The notes: generated from the sequence alone by a model not told the origin. A stretch of 64,000 nt of DNA from FEB-25 sp963726315 (GCA_963726315.1 CAVSBZ010000005.1:682001-746000), one strand, 5' to 3'. Shown: positions 17,834 to 26,290, counted from the first letter of the stretch. Program-made: numbers and translations.

Positions 17834-19330
17834 TTACTTCTTCTGGTCCATCGGGATGGCGATACTGAACGTGCTGCCTGCCTGAAGCTGGCTGCTCACC
17901 GTCAGCTTTCCCCCGTGAGCTTCCACAATTTGCTTGGTGGTGTACAAGCCCAACCCCATCCCAAAGGTGTTCGTATTCAACGGGTGTTCCACCTGGTAGT
18001 ACTTCTCGAAGATCTGTTCACTGTCTTCCAAAGATATCCCACTGCCTTCATCGATCACATTGATCAGGATCTTGCCGTTCATCGCTTTCCCCGTGACCAG
18101 AACCGTGCCGTCCTTTTCAGAGAAATTGATCGCATTCTGCACCAGTTTGGCTAAAACCCGGCGCATGCGCGCCGCATCCGCGCTGGTGACCAGTGGGGTC
18201 TCCATCGGGGCAGATAGGAGCGAAACCCGCCTGGCGCTGGCTTGCAGCTTGAATGTTCCCAACACTTCGCTAATCAGTATGCCCAGGTCCACCCGCTCCC
18301 GGTTCAACGTCAGGTGCTCGCTCTCCAGCAGTGAAAAATCCAGCAGCTCATCCACCATATCCAGCAGGCTGCCCGCGTCGATGGACGCCTGTTTCAGGAT
18401 GCTCTCCTGCAAGCTTCCGCGGCCCAGTTTTTCGCTGCGCAGCTGAACCAAACATTGCATCACGCTGAGCAAGGGCGCGCGCAGCTCACGCGCCACGCTG
18501 GAAAGGAATTCCTTCTCAAGCATCACCACCTGCTTCTCCGCGTCGATCACTTTTTTGCGTTCCGTGATATCGCGTGTGATGCAGATAAACCCGACTGGCG
18601 TCCCGGAGGTGTTGTATTGCACCGCCGTGCTGATCTCCGCTGGGAATGGGCTGCCGTCGCGCCGCACCAGGGTGTACTCAGACGTAGTGACCTTGCCCTC
18701 GTTGAGCGTTTTGCGGATATTGGAGGCCGCTGGTTGGCGGTCGTGTGGGGCGATAAGTTTAAAGAAATTGACTCCCACCATGGCTTCCGGGCTGGCATAG
18801 CTGAGCAAGCGTGCCGCTTGCTGGTTGCATAGTAACAGCTTCCCCTCCAGGTCTGCCAGGGTGATGCCATTGGGCGAGGTTTCAACCAATGTGCGGTAGC
18901 GCGCTTCACTTGCCCTCAGCACTGCCTCCACCTGCTTACGCTCGATGGCATAGCGCACCACTCGCATCACCAATGGTCCGCTGATATCCCCTTTTACCAG
19001 GTAATCCTGGGCGCCGCGCCTGACCGCTTCCACGGTGATTGCGTCGTCAGCGAGACCGCTGAGCACCACCACCGGGATCCTTGGATAGCGCTTGATCGTC
19101 GTATTCAGTGTATCCAGCCCGCGGCTATCTGGCAGGTTGAGGTCCAGCAGGATCACATCATAGACCTGTGACCCCAGCTGGATCAGCCCTTTTGACAGGC
19201 GGTCGACGTAATCCAGCTTGATTTTTCCCAGGCCGATCTCCACCAGTGAATCTTTGAGCAGCAGGATGTCGTCCGGATCATCTTCAATCAACAAGGCACG
19301 GATCTGGTTTGAGCTCACCTTGATCCCCAT
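17834..19330 (-). CDS. Receiver-PAS-histidine-kinase hybrid with substituted phospho-accepting His
   Basis: A 498-residue protein: receiver domain (about 11-125, acidic pair E-D-D-P-D-D and phospho-Asp in LLDLNLPD), PAS (about 140-260), then dimerisation and ATPase domains. The H-box reads FLSSVARELRAPLLSV where active kinases have S-H-E-L-R-x-P-L: codon 281 is CGT (Arg) in place of His. The ATPase part keeps the N-box (NAINFSEKDG), G1 (DEGSGI) and G2 (GMGLGLYTTK). It should bind ATP but cannot autophosphorylate in the normal way. It is the last gene of a five-gene operon and overlaps the end of the GGDEF gene by 16 bp. Confidence 0.85.
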   Translation of the reverse strand: MGIKVSSNQIRALLIEDDPDDILLLKDSLVEIGLGKIKLDYVDRLSKGLIQLGSQVYDVILLDLNLPDSRGLDTLNTTIKRYPRIPVVVLSGLADDAITVEAVRRGAQDYLVKGDISGPLVMRVVRYAIERKQVEAVLRASEARYRTLVETSPNGITLADLEGKLLLCNQQAARLLSYASPEAMVGVNFFKLIAPHDRQPAASNIRKTLNEGKVTTSEYTLVRRDGSPFPAEISTAVQYNTSGTPVGFICITRDITERKKVIDAEKQVVMLEKEFLSSVARELRAPLLSVMQCLVQLRSEKLGRGSLQESILKQASIDAGSLLDMVDELLDFSLLESEHLTLNRERVDLGILISEVLGTFKLQASARRVSLLSAPMETPLVTSADAARMRRVLAKLVQNAINFSEKDGTVLVTGKAMNGKILINVIDEGSGISLEDSEQIFEKYYQVEHPLNTNTFGMGLGLYTTKQIVEAHGGKLTVSSQLQAGSTFSIAIPMDQKK

Positions 19331-20271
19331 TCTCTTTCCAGTGCAACATTATATCTGGCTACCTGGTTGCAACCTGTCCGCTTTGCCTGGTAGAGTGCCT
19401 GGTCTGCCAAGTCGATGAGCACTTCGCCGGCTTCTGCGTCATCCGGATAGCCTGCCACGCCGATACTGATCGTTATCTCGAGCCGTTGCAGCTCCCCAGC
19501 CTCATTGGTCACCTGGATGGATATATCTTCGATCACCTTGCGCAACCTTTCAGCCCCCAAGCAGCCTTGCTCGGCGGGGGTTTCCGGCAGCACAATGATA
19601 AACTCGTCACCCCCGTAGCGCGCCGGTAGATCACAGCCGCGGCAATTATTCTGCAGTGCCTGCGCCACCGACTTCAGGATTTCATCGCCCACACGGTGAC
19701 CATATCGGTCGTTGATATCCTTGAAGTGGTCGATATCCATCAGCAGCAATGAAAATGCATGGTTATACCGCCTGCTCTTGATGATCTCATACTCCAGGAA
19801 GCGGTGAAGCTCACGCCGGTTATACAGCCCGGTGAGTGCATCCCTCACCGCCAGCTCGCGGATTTTCGTTAACAGGCGATTTCGTTCCAGGGCGTAGCGA
19901 ATGGACCTTTCCAATAATTGCCCATCCAGTTTGCCCTTCACCAGGTAATCTGTTGCCCCGGCTTTCAGCGCTGCCTGGTCCACTTCCCGATCCGATGAAC
20001 CCGTGACGATGATCAGCGGCGCCTGGCAGCCCGCTTGTACCGCCTCCTTCAACAGGTCCAGGCCTGAGAAGAACCCCAAATAATGGTCGATCAGGTAGAC
20101 GTCATGATCTCCCCGCTCGATTTCCTTCAAGCCTGCCTGGTAGGTCTGCACCCAATCCAGGTGGTAGTTTGCCTGGTTGCCTTGTTCCATGAGGCAATCC
20201 CGCAGCAGCAGGTAGTCGTCTTCGTCGTCTTCAATCAGCAGGATGCGGGTGATATCTATATGAGCTTCCAT
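19315..20271 (-). CDS. Receiver-GGDEF diguanylate cyclase
   Basis: A 318-residue protein with an N-terminal receiver domain (ILLIEDDEDD; phospho-Asp position in VYLIDHYLG) and a GGDEF domain. The active motif G-G-D-E-F is intact, and R-G-C-D lies five residues before it, the RxxD inhibitory site for product feedback. It should make cyclic di-GMP from two GTP when the receiver is phosphorylated. The ATG at 20271 starts directly before the receiver; a GTG at 20328, six nt after the upstream stop, is an alternative start in the same frame. It lies fourth in the kinase operon. Confidence 0.85.
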   Translation of the reverse strand: MEAHIDITRILLIEDDEDDYLLLRDCLMEQGNQANYHLDWVQTYQAGLKEIERGDHDVYLIDHYLGFFSGLDLLKEAVQAGCQAPLIIVTGSSDREVDQAALKAGATDYLVKGKLDGQLLERSIRYALERNRLLTKIRELAVRDALTGLYNRRELHRFLEYEIIKSRRYNHAFSLLLMDIDHFKDINDRYGHRVGDEILKSVAQALQNNCRGCDLPARYGGDEFIIVLPETPAEQGCLGAERLRKVIEDISIQVTNEAGELQRLEITISIGVAGYPDDAEAGEVLIDLADQALYQAKRTGCNQVARYNVALEREWGSR

Positions 20272-20333
20272 AAATTGGTCTGGTCTCCGCTGGAATTCAT
20301 CGTTGATTGCATGCAGTGCTACCTTCACAAATA

Positions 20334-20840
20334 CTATATGGCTTCCCCGGGATGAGGGCTGGAATAGCTCTTCAGCACACCGTTCTTGTTTTCACCATTC
20401 GCCAGCTCCACCACTTCGAACCAATACTGGTTCAGCCCTTTCACCACTTCCACCAACCCCTCGAAAGTATCCGGTTTAATAATAAAGCCTGCTCCTCCCA
20501 GGGTATAGGTGCACAAGACGTCTTCGTCTGATCTCGACGCCGTCAACACCACCACCGGGATGCGGCGCAGGTTTGGGTCTGCCTTGATCTCCGCCAGTGA
20601 CTGGCGACCGTCCTTGTGTGGCATGTTCAGGTCGAGCAGGATCAAGTCGGGTCTGGGAGCCTGCCCCGGCCTGGCATAACTTCCCTGGCGTCGCAAATAT
20701 TGCAGCAGGTCATCGCCATCCTGGACGAATAACAGGGTATTCTCCTGACCGCTCTCCTGGAACGCATCCTGGACTAAAATCTGGTCGTCAGGGTCATCCT
20801 CTGCCGTCAGAATGGTGATGGATGGGAATTGATTGCTCAT
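20334..20840 (-). CDS. Stand-alone response regulator receiver (Rcp1-like)
   Basis: A 168-residue single-domain receiver: acidic pair in LTAEDDPDDQ, phospho-Asp in LILLDLNMPHKDG, Thr in VVVLTAS and Lys in FIIKPD. The long alpha4 insertion before LDLNMP is typical of Rcp1-type regulators that pair with phytochrome-like kinases, which fits the SHDLQEPL-type kinase at the head of the operon. There is no output domain, so it likely relays phosphate. It is 4 bp from the preceding receiver gene and close to the GGDEF gene. Confidence 0.88.
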   Translation of the reverse strand: MSNQFPSITILTAEDDPDDQILVQDAFQESGQENTLLFVQDGDDLLQYLRRQGSYARPGQAPRPDLILLDLNMPHKDGRQSLAEIKADPNLRRIPVVVLTASRSDEDVLCTYTLGGAGFIIKPDTFEGLVEVVKGLNQYWFEVVELANGENKNGVLKSYSSPHPGEAI

Positions 20841-20844
20841 ATGC

Positions 20845-21303
20845 TTATACTTTATCCTTTACTGGCAGGCGTACAATTTGCACCCAATACTGCCCCAAAC
20901 CCCTGATGGCTTCGACCAGCCCATCGAAGGTTACCGGTTTGGTAATATAGCTGGCAGCTCCGATATCGTAGCTGCGCATAATGTCTTCCTCGGCTTTGGA
21001 GGTGGTCAGCACCACCACCGGGATGTACCTGAGCAGCAGGTCACTTTTGATTTCAGCCAGGGCTTCGCGTCCATCCTTGCGTGGCATATTCAGATCCAGC
21101 AGGATCAAGTCAGGCGATGGCGCATCGGCTGGATCGGAAAATTTATCCTGCAGGCGCAGGTAGTCCATCAGCTCCACGCCGTCTTCGACGAAGTAAATAC
21201 TGTTGGAAACCAGGCTCTCTTGAAACGCTTCCTTGATCAGCAAGCGATCGTCAGGGTCATCGTCAGCCATTAGAAACACAACCGGTTTTAGACTTTTATC
21301 CAT
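20845..21303 (-). CDS. Stand-alone response regulator receiver (Rcp1-like)
   Basis: A 152-residue single receiver, paralogous to the next gene: acidic pair in LMADDDPDDR, phospho-Asp in LILLDLNMPRKDG, switch Thr in VVVLTTSK and Lys in YITKPV. GGAGAGAATTCTT precedes the ATG. It overlaps the stop of the kinase gene by 8 bp, so the two are coupled, and it is probably the first phosphate acceptor from that kinase. Confidence 0.88.
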   Translation of the reverse strand: MDKSLKPVVFLMADDDPDDRLLIKEAFQESLVSNSIYFVEDGVELMDYLRLQDKFSDPADAPSPDLILLDLNMPRKDGREALAEIKSDLLLRYIPVVVLTTSKAEEDIMRSYDIGAASYITKPVTFDGLVEAIRGLGQYWVQIVRLPVKDKV

Positions 21304-23350
21304 AAGAATTCTCTCCGTTGGATTGGTGTATGGGTAGGGTAATTATAAAGGTGGACCCCTTACCCGGTGCGCTGGTAGCGGTGATCACGCCACTGTGACG
21401 CTCGACAATACGGCGGCAGATTGCCAGTCCCATGCCGCTACCCTCATACTCCTGGCGGCTGTGCAAGCGCTGGAACGGCTTAAATATGCGGTCCAGGTAC
21501 TGCATATCAAACCCGATGCCATTATCCTTCACCGTCAGGCGGCATTGACCGCGTGAATTGCTGGCTGAAACCTGGATCACCGGGGGATGCTCTTCACGGT
21601 GGAATTTCAATCCGTTGTTGATCAGGTTTTGCAGCAATTGATACATCTGGGTTAAATCTGCATCGATCACCGGTAATTTTCCGAATTCCACTTTTCCCTG
21701 GGTGCGGTCGAGCTGGTTCTCCAGGTCGGAGACGACTTCCTCAATCACCTCGCTCAGGTCGACGGTGACAAACGGTTGGGCGCGGGTGGATACGCGTGAG
21801 AAAGTCAGCAGGTCGTTGATCAGCGTCTGCATGCGCTGGCTGGCATCCCGCATCCTTTTCAGGTAATCCCGCCCGGTATCATCCAGCACATCGCCATATT
21901 TATTCACCAGCCGGTCCCCGAAAGCCAGCACCTTGCGCAGCGGTTCCTGTAAATCGTGCGAGGCGATGTACGCAAATTCCTGCAGGTCGCGGTTGCTTTG
22001 CTCCAGCTTTGCGGCGTAACCCTGCAGGGCAATCTCCGCCTGCTTGGAGGTGGAGATATCATCGACTGACAGCAGCAGGTGGGGCTCCCCATTGGAGTTA
22101 AATGGTGTAAATCTGCAATCGAGCCAGATCCGCTGGTCATCACCATTGGAGGTCTCGTATTCCCGGCGCGTTTCCTTTCCGCTGGCTGCTGCTTCCTTTG
22201 CCGCCTCGAGCAAGCCCGATTCCTTCCAGGCTTCAATTTCGTTGTAATTTTCTCCCAGGAGATGATCGCACGTTGTTCCCAGGATCCTGGCGAGCGTGTC
22301 ATTGGCTAAAATGCACCTGCCGGTCGCATCATAAGTGGTTAACCCCAGGCTGGATGAATTGATCAGCGTTTTGATATATTCGAGCGCATCGTTGATCCGT
22401 TGTTGGTCCAGTTTGCGCTCAATTGCCGAAGCCACCTGGGTGGAGACAAACTTCATCAGGTCGAACTGCTCCTGATTGTAGACCACACCTATGGTGTAGC
22501 TTTGCGTGACCATCACCCCGATCACCCGCTCGCCCAGGGTCAACGGCACACCGATCCAATCCACTGAGTCGGTGCCCACTACATCGGCTTCCCCTTGCAG
22601 CACCAGTTGGGTGAACACCTCGCCTGTCGCCCACAATGGTTCTTTTGTGCGCAGCACGTACTCTGTAAGCCCGTGCTCGGGTTTAGCCGGCAGGGGGGGA
22701 GCATCGTATTGGTCCATATAATATGGGTAGCTGATCAGCTCATTGACCGGGTCATACAGGGCGATATAGAAATTCGGCACCTGCATCAGCTCACCGAGGA
22801 TGCCGTGGATCTCCTTGAACATTTCATCCAGGTTGGCGGTAGTGACCACGGCATGGGATATGCGGTAAATTGCCTGTTGCACCTGTTCCGCGTGCTTGCG
22901 GGCAGTGATATCCACCATCACCCCCTGCCAGAACAGGGGTTTTCCCTTCCGGTCGCGCACCAGGCGGGTCTCATCGCTCACCCAGATCACCCTGCCGTCG
23001 CGTGTCTTGATGCGGTATTCCGATATCGAAGGTTGCCTGGCGGCGAAGGTGCGGGTGTACTCCTCCAGAACTCGCTCGCGGTCTTCAGGAAAGATCATGT
23101 TGTTCCACAAATCGATGTCGTTGATCCACTCTTCGGGGTCATAGCCGGTGATGGTCTTCAGCTGCGGGCTGATATACAGCGTCTGGAACATTTTTTCAGC
23201 CGAATCAGTGTAGATGATGGCAGGCACTTGCTCCACCAGGGCACGGTAGCGTACCCCCAGGGTAGATTCTATGCTCTGTGTTTGCTCCCCCATCTTCTTT
23301 TTTTCACCAGCAGCGCCCCCTCTATCATTGATAACCGGTTTCTTGGGCAT
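21296..23350 (-). CDS. PAS-GAF-PAS histidine kinase (phytochrome-type HisKA)
   Basis: A 684-residue sensor kinase without membrane helices. Order: PAS with PAC (about 35-155, ending VMVDITARKHAEQ), GAF (about 175-320), PAS (about 330-440), a short coiled coil, HisKA (about 455-525) with the H-box FAYIASHDLQEPLRK carrying an intact His, then HATPase with NLINNGLKFH, DNGIGFD and GSGMGLAI boxes. It is therefore a cytosolic sensor, and the ligand is unknown. GGGAGCTGATGG precedes the ATG at 23350. It heads an operon of five overlapping or closely packed genes ending in a kinase-like protein lacking the phospho-His. Confidence 0.88.
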   Translation of the reverse strand: MPKKPVINDRGGAAGEKKKMGEQTQSIESTLGVRYRALVEQVPAIIYTDSAEKMFQTLYISPQLKTITGYDPEEWINDIDLWNNMIFPEDRERVLEEYTRTFAARQPSISEYRIKTRDGRVIWVSDETRLVRDRKGKPLFWQGVMVDITARKHAEQVQQAIYRISHAVVTTANLDEMFKEIHGILGELMQVPNFYIALYDPVNELISYPYYMDQYDAPPLPAKPEHGLTEYVLRTKEPLWATGEVFTQLVLQGEADVVGTDSVDWIGVPLTLGERVIGVMVTQSYTIGVVYNQEQFDLMKFVSTQVASAIERKLDQQRINDALEYIKTLINSSSLGLTTYDATGRCILANDTLARILGTTCDHLLGENYNEIEAWKESGLLEAAKEAAASGKETRREYETSNGDDQRIWLDCRFTPFNSNGEPHLLLSVDDISTSKQAEIALQGYAAKLEQSNRDLQEFAYIASHDLQEPLRKVLAFGDRLVNKYGDVLDDTGRDYLKRMRDASQRMQTLINDLLTFSRVSTRAQPFVTVDLSEVIEEVVSDLENQLDRTQGKVEFGKLPVIDADLTQMYQLLQNLINNGLKFHREEHPPVIQVSASNSRGQCRLTVKDNGIGFDMQYLDRIFKPFQRLHSRQEYEGSGMGLAICRRIVERHSGVITATSAPGKGSTFIITLPIHQSNGENSYG

Positions 23351-23650
23351 CCATCAGCTCCCGCACATAATAATAAAATTTTTCCACCAATAGGCAACCA
23401 CCACATTGGTAAAGTGTATAAATGCAACTATCATGCCGGAGTTAATCATACCCTAACAAGCTTTCAGACGGTGTTTTAGCGTCTCATAAAACACCTTGCA
23501 TAAATGCAAGGTAACCTTAATTAATCCCCCATTGACAACTTGAATATCTTTGCAAAATCTTTATTCCCCTCGCTTTCCCGAATGTTTTCTCGGGGCGAGG
23601 GAAGGTGGTCGCGTCCCGCCTTCCCATCTGCTGGAGAGGGGGGTTTAGGT

Positions 23651-24180
23651 GTCTTTGCGAAGGTTGGATGGTTTACCAACCTGAAGCAATCTGCTCTTTT
23701 TATACTATTAACCTCGATGATCCGGACATGAATTGGGTTAGATATTTTCTCTTATACTTTCGCCGGATTCGGTAATTAGCGAAGGGTAGTCGAGTCCAGG
23801 GTTCGCTTCAGCTGGGAGGGGGTAGCTGTCATTGCGAAGGTTGGATGGTTTACCAACCTGAAGCAATCTGCTCTTTTTATACTATTAACCTCGATGATCC
23901 GGACATGAATTGGGTTAGATATTTTCTCTTATACTTTCGCCGGATTCGGTAATTAGCGAAGGGTAGTCGAGTCCAGCGTTCCCTCCCGCTGGGAGGGGGT
24001 AGCTGTCTTTGCGAAGGTTGGATGGTTTACCAACCTGAAGCAATCTGCTCTTTTTATACAATTAACCTCGATGATCCGGACATGAATTGGGTTAGATATT
24101 TTCTCTTATACTTTCGCCGGATTCGGTAATTAGCGAAGGGTAGTCGAGTCCAGCGTTCCCTCCCGCTGGCAGGTGGAGTT
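23651..24180. repeat. Three tandem copies of a 177-bp repeat
   Basis: Copies begin at 23651, 23828 and 24005, each opening GTC(T/A)TTGCGAAGGTTGG and ending near a CGCTGGGAGGGGGTAGCT-type segment. The period is exactly 177 bp both times, and only a few positions differ between copies. A partial copy (about 70 bp) lies at 27888. No open frame runs through the unit. Upstream, 23351-23650 shows no gene. Confidence 0.9.
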
Positions 24181-24183
24181 AGG

Positions 24184-24255
24184 TGTCATTGCGAACCCAA
24201 CGATTTGTGCTGGGTGAACCTGTCCCCGCAGATTTTCGGGGAGCAATCTTCCTAT
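24184..24255. repeat. TCATTGCGA...GAGCAATCTTCC interspersed repeat
   Basis: Directly follows the 177-bp array; begins GTCATTGCGAACCCAACG and ends GGGGAGCAATCTTCC with an inner CCCCGCAGATTTTCGGGG hairpin. Same family as the copy at 8870. Confidence 0.6.
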
Positions 24256-24404
24256 ACCAATAGAAAACGCTAGGGTTGCTAAATACTCCAATTCACCTAA
24301 ATCCCTCTTTGATCCCATAAAAAATTCCCCCACTCACACCCCCTCTTTAAAGCAAAAACGGGCACCTAGTCCCGCTTGCTATCCATCCCACTAGTCCCCT
24401 GACC

Positions 24405-25052
24405 CTACGGCCTTTTTTCCTTAACCTTCCTATCCTGCTGGATATATTGATATTGACTTTGTTTGACTGCCGGCATGGGGAGCGTGAACCTCGTCGAGAT
24501 GTTGATCCCCGGCTTGCGCACGATCCCTTCATGGATGAAATGCTCCAGGTCGGTCAATCGTATGCGCCGCGCTCTTTGCGGGTTGGCTTCGAATGGATCA
24601 CGGAAATACCTCATCTGTCCCCTGGATATGCGCTGGGAGAGCGAGCTGAGCGATAACCCGCTCATCTCAGCTGCCTCTTTCAAAGACGTAAGCCGGTCCA
24701 GCTCCGCCCACAGGCGCGCCTTTAATACCATATATCCAACCGGTGTATTCCAAAACTCTTCCGGTGTGTTGTGAGTGATGGGGGATTGGTTCTGCCAGGC
24801 TTCGAAGGCATTACAGTCAGCCAGGATGGATTGAGCCCTTTCCGCCGACCACACGACCAGTCCCTCTGCCGCCTCAGCGATGCGTACCAGCCGCTGACCC
24901 ACCTCAGAAGCCATCAGCACATCCACCGGCGCTTCCTCGCCGATCAAGACGCTGTTCCCGGTGGCTGCGCTTAACTGCTGGTTGACTGTGGTCCACCAGT
25001 TTACCAGGTAAGCCCTGATCTCATTTTCTGCTGCTGCGCTGATTGCTGCCAT
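24405..25052 (-). CDS. HTH DNA-binding protein, candidate regulator of the RNA array
   Basis: A 215-residue protein. Residues 125-185 contain a helix-turn-helix of the MerR/excisionase-like kind: LTSLKEAAEMSGLSLSSLSQRISRG, followed by a wing-like YFRDPF...RIRLTDLEHFI. The N-terminal 120 residues are helical with several Trp. I know of no exact family. The ATG at 25052 is chosen because AGGTGTGAT precedes it; an in-frame start at 25085 has no match. It is transcribed away from the tRNA/Y RNA array, and an 18-bp perfect palindrome lies over its own -35 region beside the array-side promoter. This makes it a good candidate for autoregulation and control of the array's first transcript. Confidence 0.6.
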   Translation of the reverse strand: MAAISAAAENEIRAYLVNWWTTVNQQLSAATGNSVLIGEEAPVDVLMASEVGQRLVRIAEAAEGLVVWSAERAQSILADCNAFEAWQNQSPITHNTPEEFWNTPVGYMVLKARLWAELDRLTSLKEAAEMSGLSLSSLSQRISRGQMRYFRDPFEANPQRARRIRLTDLEHFIHEGIVRKPGINISTRFTLPMPAVKQSQYQYIQQDRKVKEKRP

Positions 25053-25102
25053 ATCACACCTGCACTCCTGAAAGGGTAACTCCAACTTCCTTGAACGGTT
25101 GA

Positions 25103-25182
25103 ATTATATCACAAATAACCAACTGCATAACTTTATAAAGTTATAAATTTACCCTTGACAATATGGGCTATATCGATATAAA
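25103..25182. promoter_or_regulatory. Divergent promoters with 18-bp perfect palindrome
   Basis: On the plus strand TTGACA (25155-25160) and TATAAA (25177-25182) are 16 bp apart, a near-consensus sigma70 promoter facing the RNA array. On the minus strand TATAAT (25108-25103) with a weak GTTATG -35 (25131-25126) faces the HTH gene. ATAACTTTATAAAGTTAT at 25127-25144 is a perfect 18-bp palindrome covering the minus -35 and ending 10 bp before the plus -35. A half-similar ACTTTATAAAA lies at the plus start site. This is the layout of an operator controlling both directions. Confidence 0.7.
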
Positions 25183-25188
25183 ATTGGC

Positions 25189-25443
25189 GCATACTTTATA
25201 AAATAGAAGATTGATTAAACGATGAACACATCCTATACCCCCATGAAACATATCCGAAAGCCGGCTGACCAGGCTTCAGCCTGCTTATCTCAAGCTGCGC
25301 TCCGCAGCGTTGAGATAGCAGCTGAGCAGGGAAAGCCTGCCATGGCGCCCTCAGGGAGATGGGGATGTGCGTTTCGCTAATATGTAGCTTCACACCCATT
25401 GTTTACCCGAACGGCGCGAAGGGTTTTTCACCTTCGCGTTTTT
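25189..25443 (+). ncRNA. Short structured transcript before the array (or 52-codon ORF)
   Basis: The strong promoter at 25155-25182 and a terminator at 25415-25443 define a unit of about 250 nt. Inside is a hairpin TATCTCAA-G-CTGCG...CGCAG-CG-TTGAGATA (25286-25317) enclosed by CCTGCT/AGCAGG. An open frame of 52 codons (25222-25380, ATG without a clear Shine-Dalgarno) covers the same stretch and starts MNTSYTPMKHIRKPAD. I cannot tell whether the product is RNA, a leader peptide or both. No known family is recognised. Confidence 0.4.
25415..25443 (+). terminator. Rho-independent terminator
   Basis: Perfect 8-bp stem CGCGAAGG/CCTTCGCG with an 8-nt loop, followed by TTTTT. It ends the transcript starting near 25189. 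Confidence 0.8.
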
Positions 25444-25454
25444 CATTCCCAGGG

Positions 25455-25497
25455 CGCCCAGGACCGAGTCTCACGACGAGTTCCTGGTGCTTTTTTT
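25455..25497 (+). terminator. Second rho-independent terminator
   Basis: CCAGGA/TCCTGG stem (25458-25463, 25482-25487), then TGC and seven T. It lies 12 bp after the first terminator. Between here and the first tRNA, 25560-25690 holds two further hairpins (CACCGGCG...CGCCGGTG; CCGCAGGCT...AGCCTGCGG) and no supported gene. Confidence 0.6.
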
Positions 25498-25694
25498 GTT
25501 GGATCATTAATAACTCATATGGTAGCCGCTGAGCACAGTCAATCTCTGCTGTGACCACCAGCTGGTAAGTGGAGGGCAGTCGCCCCCCACCGGCGTGGCT
25601 CCGCCGGTGCAGGGAGGTCATCAGGCACATCATGATGCCTGGAAATATCCGATCAAATATCCGCAGGCTTCTATAAAGGGAGCCTGCGGTCAAA

Positions 25695-25768
25695 GGACCT
25701 GTGGTGGAGTGGTTTATCACGCGGCATTGTCGATGCTGAAAACGCCAGTTCGAATCTGGTCAGGTCCG
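25695..25768 (+). tRNA. tRNA-Asp(GTC)
   Basis: Acceptor GGACCTG/CAGGTCC, anticodon loop TTGTCGA on a CGGCA/TGCTG stem (one G-T), T arm GCCAG-TTCGAAT-CTGGT. Canonical T loop. CCA is not encoded. First gene of the array. Confidence 0.88.
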
Positions 25769-25774
25769 CTTCCC

Positions 25775-25850
25775 GGGTGATTAGCTTAACCGGCAGAGCG
25801 CCGCCCTCATAAAGCGGATAGCCGTGGTCCGAATCCACGATCACCCACCA
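25775..25850 (+). tRNA. tRNA with CAT anticodon (Met, or Ile2)
   Basis: Acceptor GGGTGAT/ATCACCC, anticodon loop CTCATAA with four pairs plus a C-A mismatch at the loop, T arm CGTGG-TCCGAAT-CCACG, and an encoded ACCA end. No initiator-type GGG/CCC anticodon stem is seen, so elongator Met or lysidine-modified Ile is likely. Confidence 0.8.
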
Positions 25851-25936
25851 ACACTTCGTGCGTCGCCAATATCGATAATTACCTATCTTCTTTTAACCTC
25901 TTAAATCACCTGGTAACATTTCAACGGAACCTATTC

Positions 25937-25984
25937 CTAAAATTGGTGTCCGCAGGTGGTTTTTCCTGCGGACACCAATTTTAG
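25937..25984. other. 20-bp near-perfect hairpin
   Basis: TAAAATTGGTGTCCGCAGG pairs with CCTGCGGACACCAATTTTA across an 8-nt loop, plus one more C-G pair outside. No T-run follows, so it is not an ordinary terminator. It lies in the gap between the tRNA pair and the interrupted tRNA-Tyr. The rest of 25851-26123 shows nothing recognisable. Confidence 0.7.
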
Positions 25985-26123
25985 AACCTCCTTCCCCCCT
26001 TCCCAAAATCGTGTATTGACGGGGAAGGGGGGACAAAGGGGGGTTGGGTGAGTAACTACCAATATCGTATGGAACCGTTACTCCCATTAATGCAGGTTTT
26101 AGCGATATTCAAGCCTCTTCAAC

Positions 26124-26260
26124 GTGCTGGTATCCAAGCAGACAAGGACACTGTTTGTAAAACAGTCGAGGCGCAGCCTCAATCGCTGGTTTGAACAAGG
26201 GCAATTTTTTTATCCGCAGTATCGCAAGCGTTTTTTGCTTGCGATGACCAGCCCAGCCCA
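26124..26260 (+). tRNA. tRNA-Tyr(GTA)-like gene with T-loop insertion
   Basis: Acceptor 5' strand GTGCTGG, D arm TCC...GGA, anticodon stem ACTGT/ACAGT with loop TTGTAAA (GTA), and a long variable arm GAGGC-GCA-GCCTC as in bacterial tRNA-Tyr. The T arm starts GCTGG-TTTGAAC, is interrupted by 51 nt (26197-26247: AAGGGC...ATCC hairpin plus a 9-bp ATCGCAAGC/GCTTGCGAT hairpin), then resumes with CCAGC and the 3' acceptor strand CCAGCCC. T stem pairs 5/5 and acceptor 6/7 across the insertion. It ends 30 bp before the HNH gene. Confidence 0.65.
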
Positions 26261-26290
26261 CCTAATATCTCACGAAAGGAGACCCTGACC

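Noticed and set aside
22595..23479. 294-codon plus-strand frame opposite the PAS-GAF-PAS kinase
   Set aside because: Antisense shadow; no family signature, while the minus strand shows complete kinase domains.
23651..24180. Possible CRISPR or integron attC array
   Set aside because: Three 177-bp units are identical throughout, with no variable spacer and no cassette genes.
25403..25720. 105-codon frame on the minus strand before the tRNA array
   Set aside because: It runs through two plus-strand terminators, several hairpins and into tRNA-Asp, has no ribosome site and no recognisable family.
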